From positions 1-11,040 of the forward strand of contig CAZART010000149.1 of assembly GCA_964487555.1 (NCBI GenBank): DNA of 11,040 bases, written 5' to 3'. Positions within the stretch are counted from its first letter, which is position 1. Every line of letters starts with the position of its first letter. Origin of the DNA: CAZART01 sp964487555. Lineage in GTDB: Bacteria > Bacteroidota > Rhodothermia > Rhodothermales > VXPQ01. Of this stretch, positions 1-6,414 are shown one piece after another. Under the pieces are notes generated by a model. It was not told where the DNA came from. It did not search any database and was given only the letters and a program-made list of their open reading frames with translations. Position numbers and translations under genes: made by a program.

Positions 1-206
1 TCGATGATGTGGATGTTGTTGCGCTCCATGAAGATGTAGGGCTTCATCTTCGGATTCCAACGCGACGTCAGGTGTCCGAAGTGCGTGCCCGCCTTCAGAA
101 GGTCTTCGATGGAGGCGCGGTGGCGGGACGACTGTCCCGTCTCAAGTTCTTCCTGGGTCTTCTGCTGCGTCGCCTGCTCGGCGGCAGCCGTTTCTACTTC
201 TGCCAT
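1..206 (-). CDS. rpsB: 30S ribosomal protein S2, N-terminal part (cut by window edge)
   Basis: S2 is a structural protein of the small ribosomal subunit that sits on the solvent side near the head-body junction and binds with S1. Sixty-eight codons are visible before the gene runs off the left edge. After a polar, Glu/Gln-rich lead of about 30 residues (MAEVETAAAEQATQQ...), the S2 signature appears: ASIEDLLKAGTHFGHLTSRW at 31-50, then NPKMKPYIFMERNNIHII at 51-68. The N-terminal lead is longer than in E. coli S2, where the equivalent of 'LKAGVHFGHQ' begins near residue 10; longer, charged leads are common in Bacteroidota-type S2. The ATG at 206 is the only start that gives a plausible protein. 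Transcribed after rplM-rpsI in the same direction but across a 199-bp gap, so it probably has its own regulation. tsf would be expected next, outside the window. Confidence 0.96.
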   Translation of the reverse strand, partial: MAEVETAAAEQATQQKTQEELETGQSSRHRASIEDLLKAGTHFGHLTSRWNPKMKPYIFMERNNIHII

Positions 207-251
207 ATCACTGTGTCGTTGTCGGGTTTTTGCCTCTACCTCCGTCGTCTA

Positions 252-296
252 CACGGCAAAGACCGCGCTGCCGAGCAGCGCGGCCAACCCGCCGTG
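252..296 (-). promoter_or_regulatory. Large two-part hairpin in the rpsB 5' leader
   Basis: On the minus strand an outer 6-bp stem (CACGGC at 296-291 with GCCGTG at 257-252) encloses a 5x3 internal loop and an 11-bp inner stem (285-275 with 271-261, including one G-U pair) capped by the triloop TCG. It ends 45 nt before the rpsB start. No U-run follows it (TTT lies inside the internal loop), so it does not look like an intrinsic terminator. Many ribosomal protein operons carry structured leaders for autoregulation, and E. coli S2 represses its own rpsB-tsf mRNA. That this structure is such a leader is an inference. Confidence 0.5.
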
Positions 297-340
297 CATC
301 GAGAGGTATGTGTGATTAATGCGGGAACGCGAGCGCCAGG

Positions 341-378
341 AAAAGAGCGTACTCGGCCTTGCGTAGGCCCCTTCGCTC
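341..378 (-). terminator. Possible intrinsic terminator of the rplM-rpsI transcript
   Basis: Starting 27 nt after the rpsI stop, the minus strand reads GAGCG (378-374), then a 5-bp inner hairpin GGCCT/AGGCC (369-365 with 359-355, loop ACGCA), then CGCTC (349-345), which pairs with GAGCG, immediately followed by TTTT (344-341) and CC. The imperfect two-part stem and short T-run make it a weak candidate. Confidence 0.4.
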
Positions 379-405
379 TTCTCTTCCCACTGCTCCCCAA
401 TTGCG

Positions 406-801
406 CTAGCGCTTGCTGAACTGGAACCGTTTGCGGGCCTTTGGCTGACCGTACTTCTTGCGCTCGACCATGCGCGGGTCGCGCGTCAGGAAACCGGCGT
501 CACGGAGCGGCTTCTTCATCTCTTCGTCAAACTTGACGAGAGCGCGTGCGACGCCGAGACGAATCGCCTCAGCCTGTCCGGTCAGTCCGCCGCCGCTCGC
601 GTTGACGAGCACGTCGAACTTTCCGACCGTGTCGGTTGCCTCAAACGGCGCCAGAAGATTCTTACGTCGCCACTCGAGCGGGAAGTAATCTTCCGGCTGT
701 CGATGATTGATCGTAAATGCACCACTGCCGGGTCGAAGGTAAACCCTCGCGGTCGATGTCTTGCGCCGTCCGACGGCGGTATACTGTATAATCGATGCCA
801 T
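406..801 (-). CDS. rpsI: 30S ribosomal protein S9
   Basis: S9 is a small-subunit head protein whose basic C-terminal tail reaches the P-site tRNA. The 131-residue product matches the family along its length: the N-terminal GRRKTSTARVYLRPG (11-25), the middle ASGGGLTGQAEAIRLGVARAL (68-88), and the conserved ending DPRMVERKKYGQPKARKRFQFSKR, which finishes in the invariant Lys-Arg. The length is typical of the short bacterial S9. The ATG at 801 gives the expected N-terminus; the alternatives cut into the fold. It lies 19 nt downstream of the rplM stop, the standard rplM-rpsI operon. No good Shine-Dalgarno is visible (only an AGG about 10 nt upstream), as for most genes here. A terminator-like structure follows the gene. 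Confidence 0.98.
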   Translation of the reverse strand: MASIIQYTAVGRRKTSTARVYLRPGSGAFTINHRQPEDYFPLEWRRKNLLAPFEATDTVGKFDVLVNASGGGLTGQAEAIRLGVARALVKFDEEMKKPLRDAGFLTRDPRMVERKKYGQPKARKRFQFSKR

Positions 802-820
802 ACTTCGAAGCCTGCGCTTA

Positions 821-1264
821 TTAAACCGTCAATTCTTTGGGCTGCTGAGCGTCATGCGGATGGTCGGCCCCCGCGTAAACCTTCAGCTTCTTGATCATTT
901 GCCGGCCCAGGGGGCCCTTGGGCAACATGCCTTTCACGGCGTTTTCCATGATGAACGTCGGCTTCTTCTCGCGCATTTCCGCAGGAGAACGGAGTGTGAC
1001 GCCCCCAGGATAGCCGCTGTACTTGAAGTACTGTTTCTCGGTCTCCTTTTTGCCGGTAAATCGCGCCTTGTCCGCATTTACGACAACCACAAAGTCGCCG
1101 GTGTCGATGTGCGGCGTGAACTGCGGCTTGTGCTTGCCGCGCAGCACGGCGGCAATCTGCGAGGCTAGACGACCGACAACCTTGTTTTCCGCGTCGACGA
1201 CATACCAATCGCGCTCCACGTCGGTTGGTCTTGCGCTGTATGTCTTGAAGCTGTTTGCGTCCAT
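821..1264 (-). CDS. rplM: 50S ribosomal protein L13
   Basis: L13 is an early-assembling large-subunit protein that binds 23S rRNA. The 147-residue protein is complete and of normal length. Diagnostic stretches are WYVVDAENKVVGRLASQIA (20-38), GDFVVVVNADKARFTGKK (56-73), the YFKYSGYPGG loop, and the C-terminal GMLPKGPLGRQMIKKLKVYAG followed by DHPHDAQQP, which is very typical. The ATG at 1264 is chosen because MDANSFKTYSARP matches the usual Bacteroidota-type N-terminus. First gene of the minus-strand ribosomal group, it presumably uses a promoter in the divergent spacer to its right. A TATAAC sequence lies about 26 nt upstream of the start, but no matching -35 is convincing. No Shine-Dalgarno is visible. 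Confidence 0.98.
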   Translation of the reverse strand: MDANSFKTYSARPTDVERDWYVVDAENKVVGRLASQIAAVLRGKHKPQFTPHIDTGDFVVVVNADKARFTGKKETEKQYFKYSGYPGGVTLRSPAEMREKKPTFIMENAVKGMLPKGPLGRQMIKKLKVYAGADHPHDAQQPKELTV

Positions 1265-1623
1265 GACAAAGTGTTCTATACGTTATACATTGGAAATCCG
1301 TACTGACCGAGACTACAAGCTATGGCGCACCATGAGACGTGCAGCGTGCAGATCGGGGCACTCGAAAAGGGCCACAGCCTCTTAAAGTACGGCACGCCTG
1401 CTCTTGAATCAATTAGAGAGCAAGCCCACCTCTCGTGGAAAAGGCATCACTCACACGCACGAGCCGGGTGCTTGTTTTAGCGGTCGAAATTCTTCCAGCA
1501 ATCTTGACGGACGGCGCCGTATTTTGGTAGGAAGCAGAACGCGAGTTCGAGATCGATTCTACTTCGTGCCCCAGGGACGTGCCCCGTACCCTCGTCTCGT
1601 CTCCACCGGTCGGCGATCATCTG
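1265..1623. other. Divergent intergenic spacer between rplM and the sigma factor
   Basis: This 359-bp stretch holds no convincing gene; open frames crossing it lack any recognisable family. It must contain the outward promoters for rplM (minus) and the sigma factor (plus). Visible details are TATA-CGT-TATA at 1277-1287 close to rplM, a tandem CGTGCAG-CGTGCAG at 1338-1351, and an AT-rich inverted repeat, GCTCT with AGAGC, at 1400-1421 (12-nt spacer). TTGACG at 1506-1511 resembles a -35 element, but the following TATTTT is only 10 nt away, so no promoter is called. Confidence 0.5.
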
Positions 1624-2259
1624 ATGTCTGCCTCTTCTTTCGAGTCGCTCGACGTACTGATTGCGAAGCTGCCTTTCCACCTCGATGACGTCGAGGCCGT
1701 AAATGACTGCTTCGTACGCTGGCGCGAGGCGCCGTCGGACGAGGATCGGTTTACCATCGATTTGTGGACGTATTGTTTCATTCGCCGTTATTTTCTCATT
1801 AAACTGGTGCAAGAGTCATCAGTGGGACCGGCGGATTTCGATGATCTGGTGGATCGTACGTTTTTGAAGATCGAGGCGTCCGTCGCACGGATTAAACGCC
1901 CCGGTCATTACGCGAACTGGGTGAGCGTCGTCTGCAAGAACACGTTCCTCAACTTCTTGCGAGACCGGCGGCACGCCGTCTCACTCGACGAAAACCCCGG
2001 TCCGCAGATAGCGGCGGAGCCGTCGCGCGTGTACGGAGATGTGGGACTCCTGCGGGTCGCCGTTTATGGCGCGATCGGTCGACTCCCACCGTATCTGCGA
2101 GAGTGCGTTCGCCTCCGTTTCATCGATGGGTTAACGTATGAAGAGATCAGCACAAAGACCGGTTTCCCTCTTCCGCGCATCCGCTCTTACATAAATAAGG
2201 CCATGAAAAAATTCCGCGACGACGAGCGACTGCTCGCCTATTTGGACGTAGAAGAGTAG
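1624..2259 (+). CDS. ECF-type sigma-70 family RNA polymerase sigma factor
   Basis: Predicted alternative sigma factor that directs RNA polymerase to a small promoter set. The 211-residue protein has the two-domain ECF layout. Region 2 lies at about 47-115: acidic FDDLVDRTFLKIEASVARIK (72-91) resembles the core-binding helix, and YANWVSVVCKNTFLNFLRDRRH (96-117) resembles the '-10' recognition helix with its usual aromatic and N-x-x-x-D/N-x-x-R pattern. Region 4 lies at about 142-200, with LPPYLRECVRLRFIDGLTYEEIS then GFPLPRIRSYINKAMKKFR, a helix-turn-helix. The start at 1624 (MSASSFESLD) is preferred over an upstream ATG at 1579, whose 15 extra residues are Pro/Ser-rich and unlike the family. 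No Shine-Dalgarno is visible. The next gene encodes a likely membrane anti-sigma partner 208 bp downstream. The specific ECF subgroup and the regulon cannot be told from sequence alone. Confidence 0.85.
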   Translation: MSASSFESLDVLIAKLPFHLDDVEAVNDCFVRWREAPSDEDRFTIDLWTYCFIRRYFLIKLVQESSVGPADFDDLVDRTFLKIEASVARIKRPGHYANWVSVVCKNTFLNFLRDRRHAVSLDENPGPQIAAEPSRVYGDVGLLRVAVYGAIGRLPPYLRECVRLRFIDGLTYEEISTKTGFPLPRIRSYINKAMKKFRDDERLLAYLDVEE

Positions 2260-2467
2260 CGCGCATGACGTTCGGCCTCGCCCGGGCAACAAGAATTTCT
2301 TTTCTCAGGAGGTTATACTTAGCGATCACATGTGTCTAAGGTTCATGGGGTGGTGTCCTCACGCGCATCGCCTGTGGCGTGAGGCGAAGGCCGATGACGA
2401 CGGCCGTGCCCCTTGAGACGAAGCAGCATACATCGTCCCGTGCCCGCGTTCATCGCCGGCGATCTAC
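2260..2467. other. Spacer between sigma factor and membrane partner, with hairpins and a 28-codon ORF
   Basis: The 208-bp gap is long for a co-transcribed sigma/anti-sigma pair. It contains a textbook AGGAGG at 2307-2312 with no start codon at the usual distance (the nearest ATG, 2330, is 17 nt on), a TATACT at 2314-2319 that could be a -10 box, a hairpin with 8-bp stem CCTCACGC/GCGTGAGG (2357-2364 with 2377-2384, 12-nt loop), and a smaller GGCCG/CGGCC hairpin (2389-2405). Neither is followed by a T-run. A 28-codon ORF (2330-2416) spans both. Confidence 0.45.
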
Positions 2468-3484
2468 ATGACCATTGACGAACAGATCACGCTCTATCCC
2501 GAGCTGACAGGCGAGGAGCGTGCGACCGTAGAGGCCTATGTCGCCGCGCATCCGGAATTGAAGCCGGCGCTCGACGAGGCGAAGCAGTGGGATCGGCTCC
2601 TGAATGACGTCAGGCTGCTCGGGCAGGAACCGTCCGGTGATGAAGCCCTGGCGTACTACGTAGTTACTCGCTCCTTGCAGGCTGAGCGTGCTCCGGAGGC
2701 CATCGCCAGCCTCATCCGCCGAATTGAAGAACGAATCAAGATCGATCCTTCCCTGGCGATTCGTGTTGCCGAGATGGAATCTCGGCTGCAAGCGGCTGAG
2801 GAGGGATCACCGGCTTCGGAGCAGTTCGAGAGATTAATGAAGAGCCACCGGAGCGCGGCCGGCGCCGGCTTCGATTCTGCCCGACCGAAACCGGCGGATC
2901 GGTCCGTAGAAACGGAACCGGTAGAAAAGTATGACGGCACGCACTCCGACGAACGCGACGGTCGGGGCCGGGCGTCGAAACGGCCTCGTTCGCGTGCTCC
3001 CTCGTCTTTCCGGGGCATCGCAGCCGCTCTAATTGCGCTGATCGCCCTCTACGTCGTACTGTACATCGCAGGCATCCTGGCCCGCCCCTCACACGAGCGT
3101 CTCGCGGTTTTTTCGGATCAGGAGCTCACGTTGGAGGGATATGAGAACGTCAGAGGCGACGTCTCTGCGGACGCGCCAGGAGCGCCGATCGGCGTATACC
3201 TGGAGGCGCTGACCCATCTCCGCAGTGCACAGACGTCTTTCGTCGGTCTCTTCCCCACGTTCCGCGAGGCCAGTCTCGATTCCGCTGCAACGCTGCTGAA
3301 TGAAGTGATCCGATCCGAGCCCGCCGAATCGTTTCTCGCCGGCGAAGCGGCATTCTTGCTCGGAAAAACGGAGCTCGCCCGCGGAAATGTCGAAGCCGCT
3401 GAGCAGGCGCTCAGACACGTAATTTCGAGCGGCGGGAGGAAAGCCCCTGACGCACGGCGCATGCTTGCAGAAATATCCTCATAA
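2468..3484 (+). CDS. Single-pass membrane protein, likely anti-sigma factor with TPR-like outer domain
   Basis: Likely holds the upstream sigma factor at the membrane. The 338-residue protein has four parts. An N-terminal segment (1-52, with LTGEERATVEAYVAAHPELK at 13-32) resembles the sigma-binding start of many anti-sigma factors but has no His/Cys zinc motif. A charged linker (about 110-180) ends in the Arg/Lys-rich KRPRSR. A single hydrophobic helix covers about 183-206 (GIAAALIALIALYVVLYIAG). An outer domain (207-338) ends in TPR-like helices (SAATLLNEVIRSEP..., EAAFLLGKTELARGNVEAAEQALRHVI). The basic flank before the helix predicts the N-terminus inside and the TPR part outside. The ATG at 2468 is the first possible start after an in-frame TGA. 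The stop lies 6 nt from the dnaN stop on the opposite strand. Its role as the partner is inferred from adjacency and topology; a general TPR membrane protein is the alternative. Confidence 0.65.
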   Translation: MTIDEQITLYPELTGEERATVEAYVAAHPELKPALDEAKQWDRLLNDVRLLGQEPSGDEALAYYVVTRSLQAERAPEAIASLIRRIEERIKIDPSLAIRVAEMESRLQAAEEGSPASEQFERLMKSHRSAAGAGFDSARPKPADRSVETEPVEKYDGTHSDERDGRGRASKRPRSRAPSSFRGIAAALIALIALYVVLYIAGILARPSHERLAVFSDQELTLEGYENVRGDVSADAPGAPIGVYLEALTHLRSAQTSFVGLFPTFREASLDSAATLLNEVIRSEPAESFLAGEAAFLLGKTELARGNVEAAEQALRHVISSGGRKAPDARRMLAEISS

Positions 3485-3490
3485 GATCGG

Positions 3491-4624
3491 CTATGCGTAC
3501 GTATTCAGCATCACCGGCATGATGAGCATCAGCATGTGCTCACCATCCTGCTGATCTTCGGGCGTTACCACGCCGGCTCGGCTTGGTGAGCTAAACTCGA
3601 ATACGGCTTCATCCGAATCGATGTGGCTCAGCACTTCCGTAAGATAAACGGCATTGAAGCCGATCACCATGGGCTCGCTGTCGTAGTCGCAGCGAACGAC
3701 CTCGCGGGCTTCGCTCGAGCGTTCGATGTCCTCGGCGGAAATCTCGACTTTGTCGGACTCGAGGGACAGGCGAATCTGATTGGTCATGCTCGACGAGTAT
3801 AATCCCACGCGCTTCACGGCCGCCAGCATCGAATCGCGGGCCACGACCATGCGTTTGTCATTGGCATCCGGGATCACGGCTTCATAGTTGGGATAGGATT
3901 CGTCAATAAGCCGTGCGAGAATCCGCGAATTGCCGAAATCGAATCCTACATAGCCTTCGGCGACGAGAATCGTGCAGTGCTCATCGGAAACTATTTTCCC
4001 GGCCAGCGACATGGCTTTTTCGGGAACGATGAAGTCGACGGGATCAACCGACGTCATCCCTTCGATCTTCAATTTCACGAGTCGATGCCCGTCGGTCGCC
4101 ACGGCGCGGCCTTCGTCGGTTCCGATTTGAAAATAGATGCCCATCATCGCGGGACGAAGAGCGTCCTTGCTGACCGCGAAGCCGGTCTTGTGGATGGCTC
4201 GCCGGAGCAGGGCGCCGTCGGTCTCAATGCGTTGTTCGGCCTCAAGATCAGGAAGCGCAGGAAAATCGGCCCCGTCGTGGCCGACCATCTTGTATTCACC
4301 CTGGTCGGTTTTTAGTACGACGTGGAACTCGTCGTCAGCCGCAAAATGCACCGGCACGTCCGGCAGGGCGCGCAGCGTGTCCAAAAAACGCTTCGCCGGA
4401 ACGGCGATCCGTTGGTTTCCACGCGTGCCGTTGCTTTCGAATTGAACGTTGATGCGTTGGACGATGGAAATTTCAAGGTCGGTCGCGCTCAGGCGGAGTC
4501 CGGTGTCGTCGAGCTGCTCGAAGAGAATGCATTCGAGAATCGGTAGCGTGCTCTTCGAAGGGACGGCACCGCCGACGGTCGTCAGCGCCTTGAGAAGATC
4601 GGCACTGGAGGCAGAGAACTTCAT
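3491..4624 (-). CDS. dnaN: DNA polymerase III subunit beta (sliding clamp)
   Basis: The beta clamp is a ring-shaped dimer that encircles DNA and tethers DNA polymerase III and other replication and repair proteins. The 377-residue product has the length of the usual three-domain clamp. The N-terminus MKFSASSADLLKALTTVGGA and the domain-1 pattern STLPILECILFE...LRLSATDLEISI are characteristic. Further family stretches are VAVPAKRF-type 'RIAVPAKRFLDTLRALP', ALRPAMMGIYF and the C-terminal LMLIMPVML. The start at 4624 is chosen because the family begins at MKF; an ATG at 4672 would add 16 residues (MKSFWPVQPHPDIRAR) with no counterpart. It lies 218 bp downstream of dnaA on the same strand, the common dnaA-dnaN order. 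That spacer carries tandem repeats that may hold a dnaN promoter. The gene is convergent with the membrane protein, and no terminator is visible in the 6-nt gap. Confidence 0.97.
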   Translation of the reverse strand: MKFSASSADLLKALTTVGGAVPSKSTLPILECILFEQLDDTGLRLSATDLEISIVQRINVQFESNGTRGNQRIAVPAKRFLDTLRALPDVPVHFAADDEFHVVLKTDQGEYKMVGHDGADFPALPDLEAEQRIETDGALLRRAIHKTGFAVSKDALRPAMMGIYFQIGTDEGRAVATDGHRLVKLKIEGMTSVDPVDFIVPEKAMSLAGKIVSDEHCTILVAEGYVGFDFGNSRILARLIDESYPNYEAVIPDANDKRMVVARDSMLAAVKRVGLYSSSMTNQIRLSLESDKVEISAEDIERSSEAREVVRCDYDSEPMVIGFNAVYLTEVLSHIDSDEAVFEFSSPSRAGVVTPEDQQDGEHMLMLIMPVMLNTYA

Positions 4625-4681
4625 GCGTGCTCGGATGTCGGGGTGGGGTTGAACTGGCCAGAATGATTTCACGCGTTGAGC

Positions 4682-4772
4682 GACCGGTCCGCATTATCGG
4701 ACGCATGCGATCGAGCTCGAGCGGGTTGCGACAAAGGTACCGAATTCTTCAAAGGTACCGAATTCGCCGGCC
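4682..4772. other. Palindrome-dense segment in the dnaA-dnaN spacer
   Basis: In about 90 bp the sequence contains GACCGGTC (4682-4689), CGCATGCG (4702-4709), CGATCG (4708-4713), TCGAGCTCGA (4711-4720), GCTCGAGC (4715-4722), GGTACC (4736-4741 and 4754-4759), GAATTC (4742-4747 and 4760-4765) and GCCGGC (4766-4771); CGGATCCG follows at 4808-4815. Each is a perfect palindrome of 6-10 bp. Function is unknown. Confidence 0.6.
4732..4765 (-). repeat. Two-copy tandem repeat upstream of dnaN with promoter-like TAnnTTTG
   Basis: CAAAGGTACCGAATTC occurs identically at 4732-4747 and 4750-4765, an 18-bp period with 16 identical bases. Read in the dnaN direction each copy gives GAATTCGGTACCTTTG, and TACCTTTG fits the Bacteroidota -7 promoter consensus TAnnTTTG. 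No TTG at the expected -33 distance is clear for either copy, so promoter function is tentative. The start of dnaN is about 108 nt further on. Confidence 0.6.
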
Positions 4773-4842
4773 TGGGGAAGTTACGAATGTAGGACGTTCT
4801 TTGCCGTCGGATCCGCCGGATTCTCACACTCTTTGTGTCGGA

Positions 4843-6354
4843 TCAGCGGCTACGCAGCTCGATGGCATGCCGAATCTCGTCGAGCATCTCGCGGAACTTC
4901 GGATCGGTCTCGATCTGGTTCTCAACGCTCTGGCACGAGTGGATGACCGTCGAATGGTCGCGGCCTCCGAAATGCAGGCCGATCGTCTTTAGCGAATGCT
5001 GTGTGAGCTGTTTGCTGAAGTACATCGCAACCTGGCGAGCCTGGACTACTTCTCGTTTCCGCGTCTTCGCCCGCACGAGATCTTCGGAGATGTTGAAGTA
5101 GTTGCAGGTGATGCGCTGAATCTCCTCGATCGTGAGGTTGATCCGTGTCTCGCGAATCAAGTCGCGCAGGACTTCCTTAGCCAGCGGAAGGTCGATCTCG
5201 CGCTTGTGCAGCGTCGCATGAGCGAGGAGGCGGATCAGCGAGCCTTCAAGCTCGCGGATGTTGCTCTTCACGTTGTGCGCGATGAACTCAATAACGTCCT
5301 GCGGAAGATCGATGCCGTCATCCTCGGCCTTGCGATTGAGAATCGCGATACGGGTCTCCAACTCCGGCGTCTGGATATCTGCCGAGAGTCCCCACTGGAA
5401 CCGTGAGAGCAGCCGTTCCTCAATGCCTTCGATCTCCTTTGGCGGCCGGTCGGCGGACAGTACGATCTGTTTGCCGGCCTGGTGCAGCGCATTGAAAATG
5501 TGGAAAAATTCTTCCTGCGTCTTCTCCTTCCCACCGAAGAATTGGACGTCGTCAATGACGAGAAGGTCTATGTTGCGATAGAAGAGGCTGAAATCGCTGA
5601 CGCGGTTGTGCTGGATCGATTGCACGAAGTCCGAGGTGAATCGCTCGCTCGACACGTAGAGAACCGTCTCGCTGCGGTGCATCCGAACGTAATTTCCGAC
5701 GGCCTGGATCAGATGGGTCTTACCGAGACCGACGCCTCCGTAGATTAGAAACGGGTTGAAACTCGTAGTGCCCGGCTGCTGTGCGATAGCCCAGGATGCG
5801 CTGCGCGCCAGGCGGTTGCAGTCCCCCTCGATGAATCGTTCGAAGGTGTAGGAGGCATTGAGCTGGCTGTCAATGCGTGGCTTCCGGATGCCTGGAATCA
5901 CGAACGGATTTGACGGGCCGCTGCCACCATGCACGTACGGCTCTTCGTGCTCTCGGCGACGGGCTTGCGAGGGATGCTGTGGACGCGGGAAAGAAGGTGC
6001 GTCCGTTTCATCGTCTTGCGGACCACGGTCCGCCTGCCGCGCCGGCAAATGCATGGAGGCACCTTCGTACCCCTTCTGGACGTCGTCGCGCTCGATCACG
6101 ATGTCGTAGAATAGACGACCTTCGGGCCCTAGCACCTTGGATACCGTCTTGCGGAGCAAGCCATGATAGTGCTCTTCCAGCCATTCGAAATAGAAGCGGC
6201 TCGGCAGCTGAATCGTGAGCTTGAGAAGATCGTCTTCCTTTACCAGATCGACCGCTCGCAAGGGCTCAAACCATGTCTTGAAGCTCTGCCGAGGCACATT
6301 GTCTCGGATGATGTCGAGACACTCCTTCCAAACTGCTTCGGTGGATCGATCCAT
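4843..6354 (-). CDS. dnaA: Chromosomal replication initiator protein DnaA
   Basis: DnaA is the AAA+ ATPase that binds 9-mer boxes at oriC, melts the origin and helps load the replicative helicase. The 503-residue protein shows all four domains. Domain I (about 1-88) includes WKECLDIIRDNVPRQSFKTWF. A polar, low-complexity domain II linker (about 89-160) is rich in Pro, Arg and Asp. Domain III has Walker A GGVGLGKT (206-213), Walker B LLVIDDVQF (264-272), sensor 1 around VLSADRPP (298-305), the arginine-finger box ERLLSRFQWGL (313-323) and sensor 2 NIRELEGSL (365-373). Domain IV ends with the DNA-binding signature GLHFGGRDHSTVIHS (459-473). All key residues look intact. The ATG at 6354 gives the expected MDRSTEAVWKECL start. 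A hairpin and a 25-bp tandem repeat lie directly upstream, followed by the putative origin. No Shine-Dalgarno is seen. Confidence 0.98.
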   Translation of the reverse strand: MDRSTEAVWKECLDIIRDNVPRQSFKTWFEPLRAVDLVKEDDLLKLTIQLPSRFYFEWLEEHYHGLLRKTVSKVLGPEGRLFYDIVIERDDVQKGYEGASMHLPARQADRGPQDDETDAPSFPRPQHPSQARRREHEEPYVHGGSGPSNPFVIPGIRKPRIDSQLNASYTFERFIEGDCNRLARSASWAIAQQPGTTSFNPFLIYGGVGLGKTHLIQAVGNYVRMHRSETVLYVSSERFTSDFVQSIQHNRVSDFSLFYRNIDLLVIDDVQFFGGKEKTQEEFFHIFNALHQAGKQIVLSADRPPKEIEGIEERLLSRFQWGLSADIQTPELETRIAILNRKAEDDGIDLPQDVIEFIAHNVKSNIRELEGSLIRLLAHATLHKREIDLPLAKEVLRDLIRETRINLTIEEIQRITCNYFNISEDLVRAKTRKREVVQARQVAMYFSKQLTQHSLKTIGLHFGGRDHSTVIHSCQSVENQIETDPKFREMLDEIRHAIELRSR

Positions 6355-6373
6355 ATTACTTCAATCAACCCCC

Positions 6374-6392
6374 GCGACGGCCGTGCCGTCGC
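6374..6392 (-). promoter_or_regulatory. Hairpin in the dnaA leader
   Basis: A perfect 7-bp stem, GCGACGG with CCGTCGC, and a 5-nt loop end 19 nt before the dnaA start codon on the minus strand. The stem is followed by G-rich GGGGG and then TTGATTGAAGTAAT, so it is not terminator-like. It may affect translation or simply be part of the origin region. Confidence 0.45.
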
Positions 6393-6414
6393 AGCGATAA
6401 TATGGGAGTCGAGG

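Noticed and set aside
1404..1688. Plus-strand open frame of 94 codons overlapping the sigma factor start
   Set aside because: The composition looks random, there is no recognisable family, and its end overlaps the well-supported sigma factor in another frame.
2357..2384. Hairpin after the sigma factor considered as a terminator
   Set aside because: No T-run follows on either strand, and it lies about 100 bp past the stop, so it is kept only as a structural element.
4625..4672. 16-residue N-terminal extension of dnaN from the ATG at 4672
   Set aside because: Beta clamps begin at the MKF found at 4624, and the extension has no counterpart in the family.
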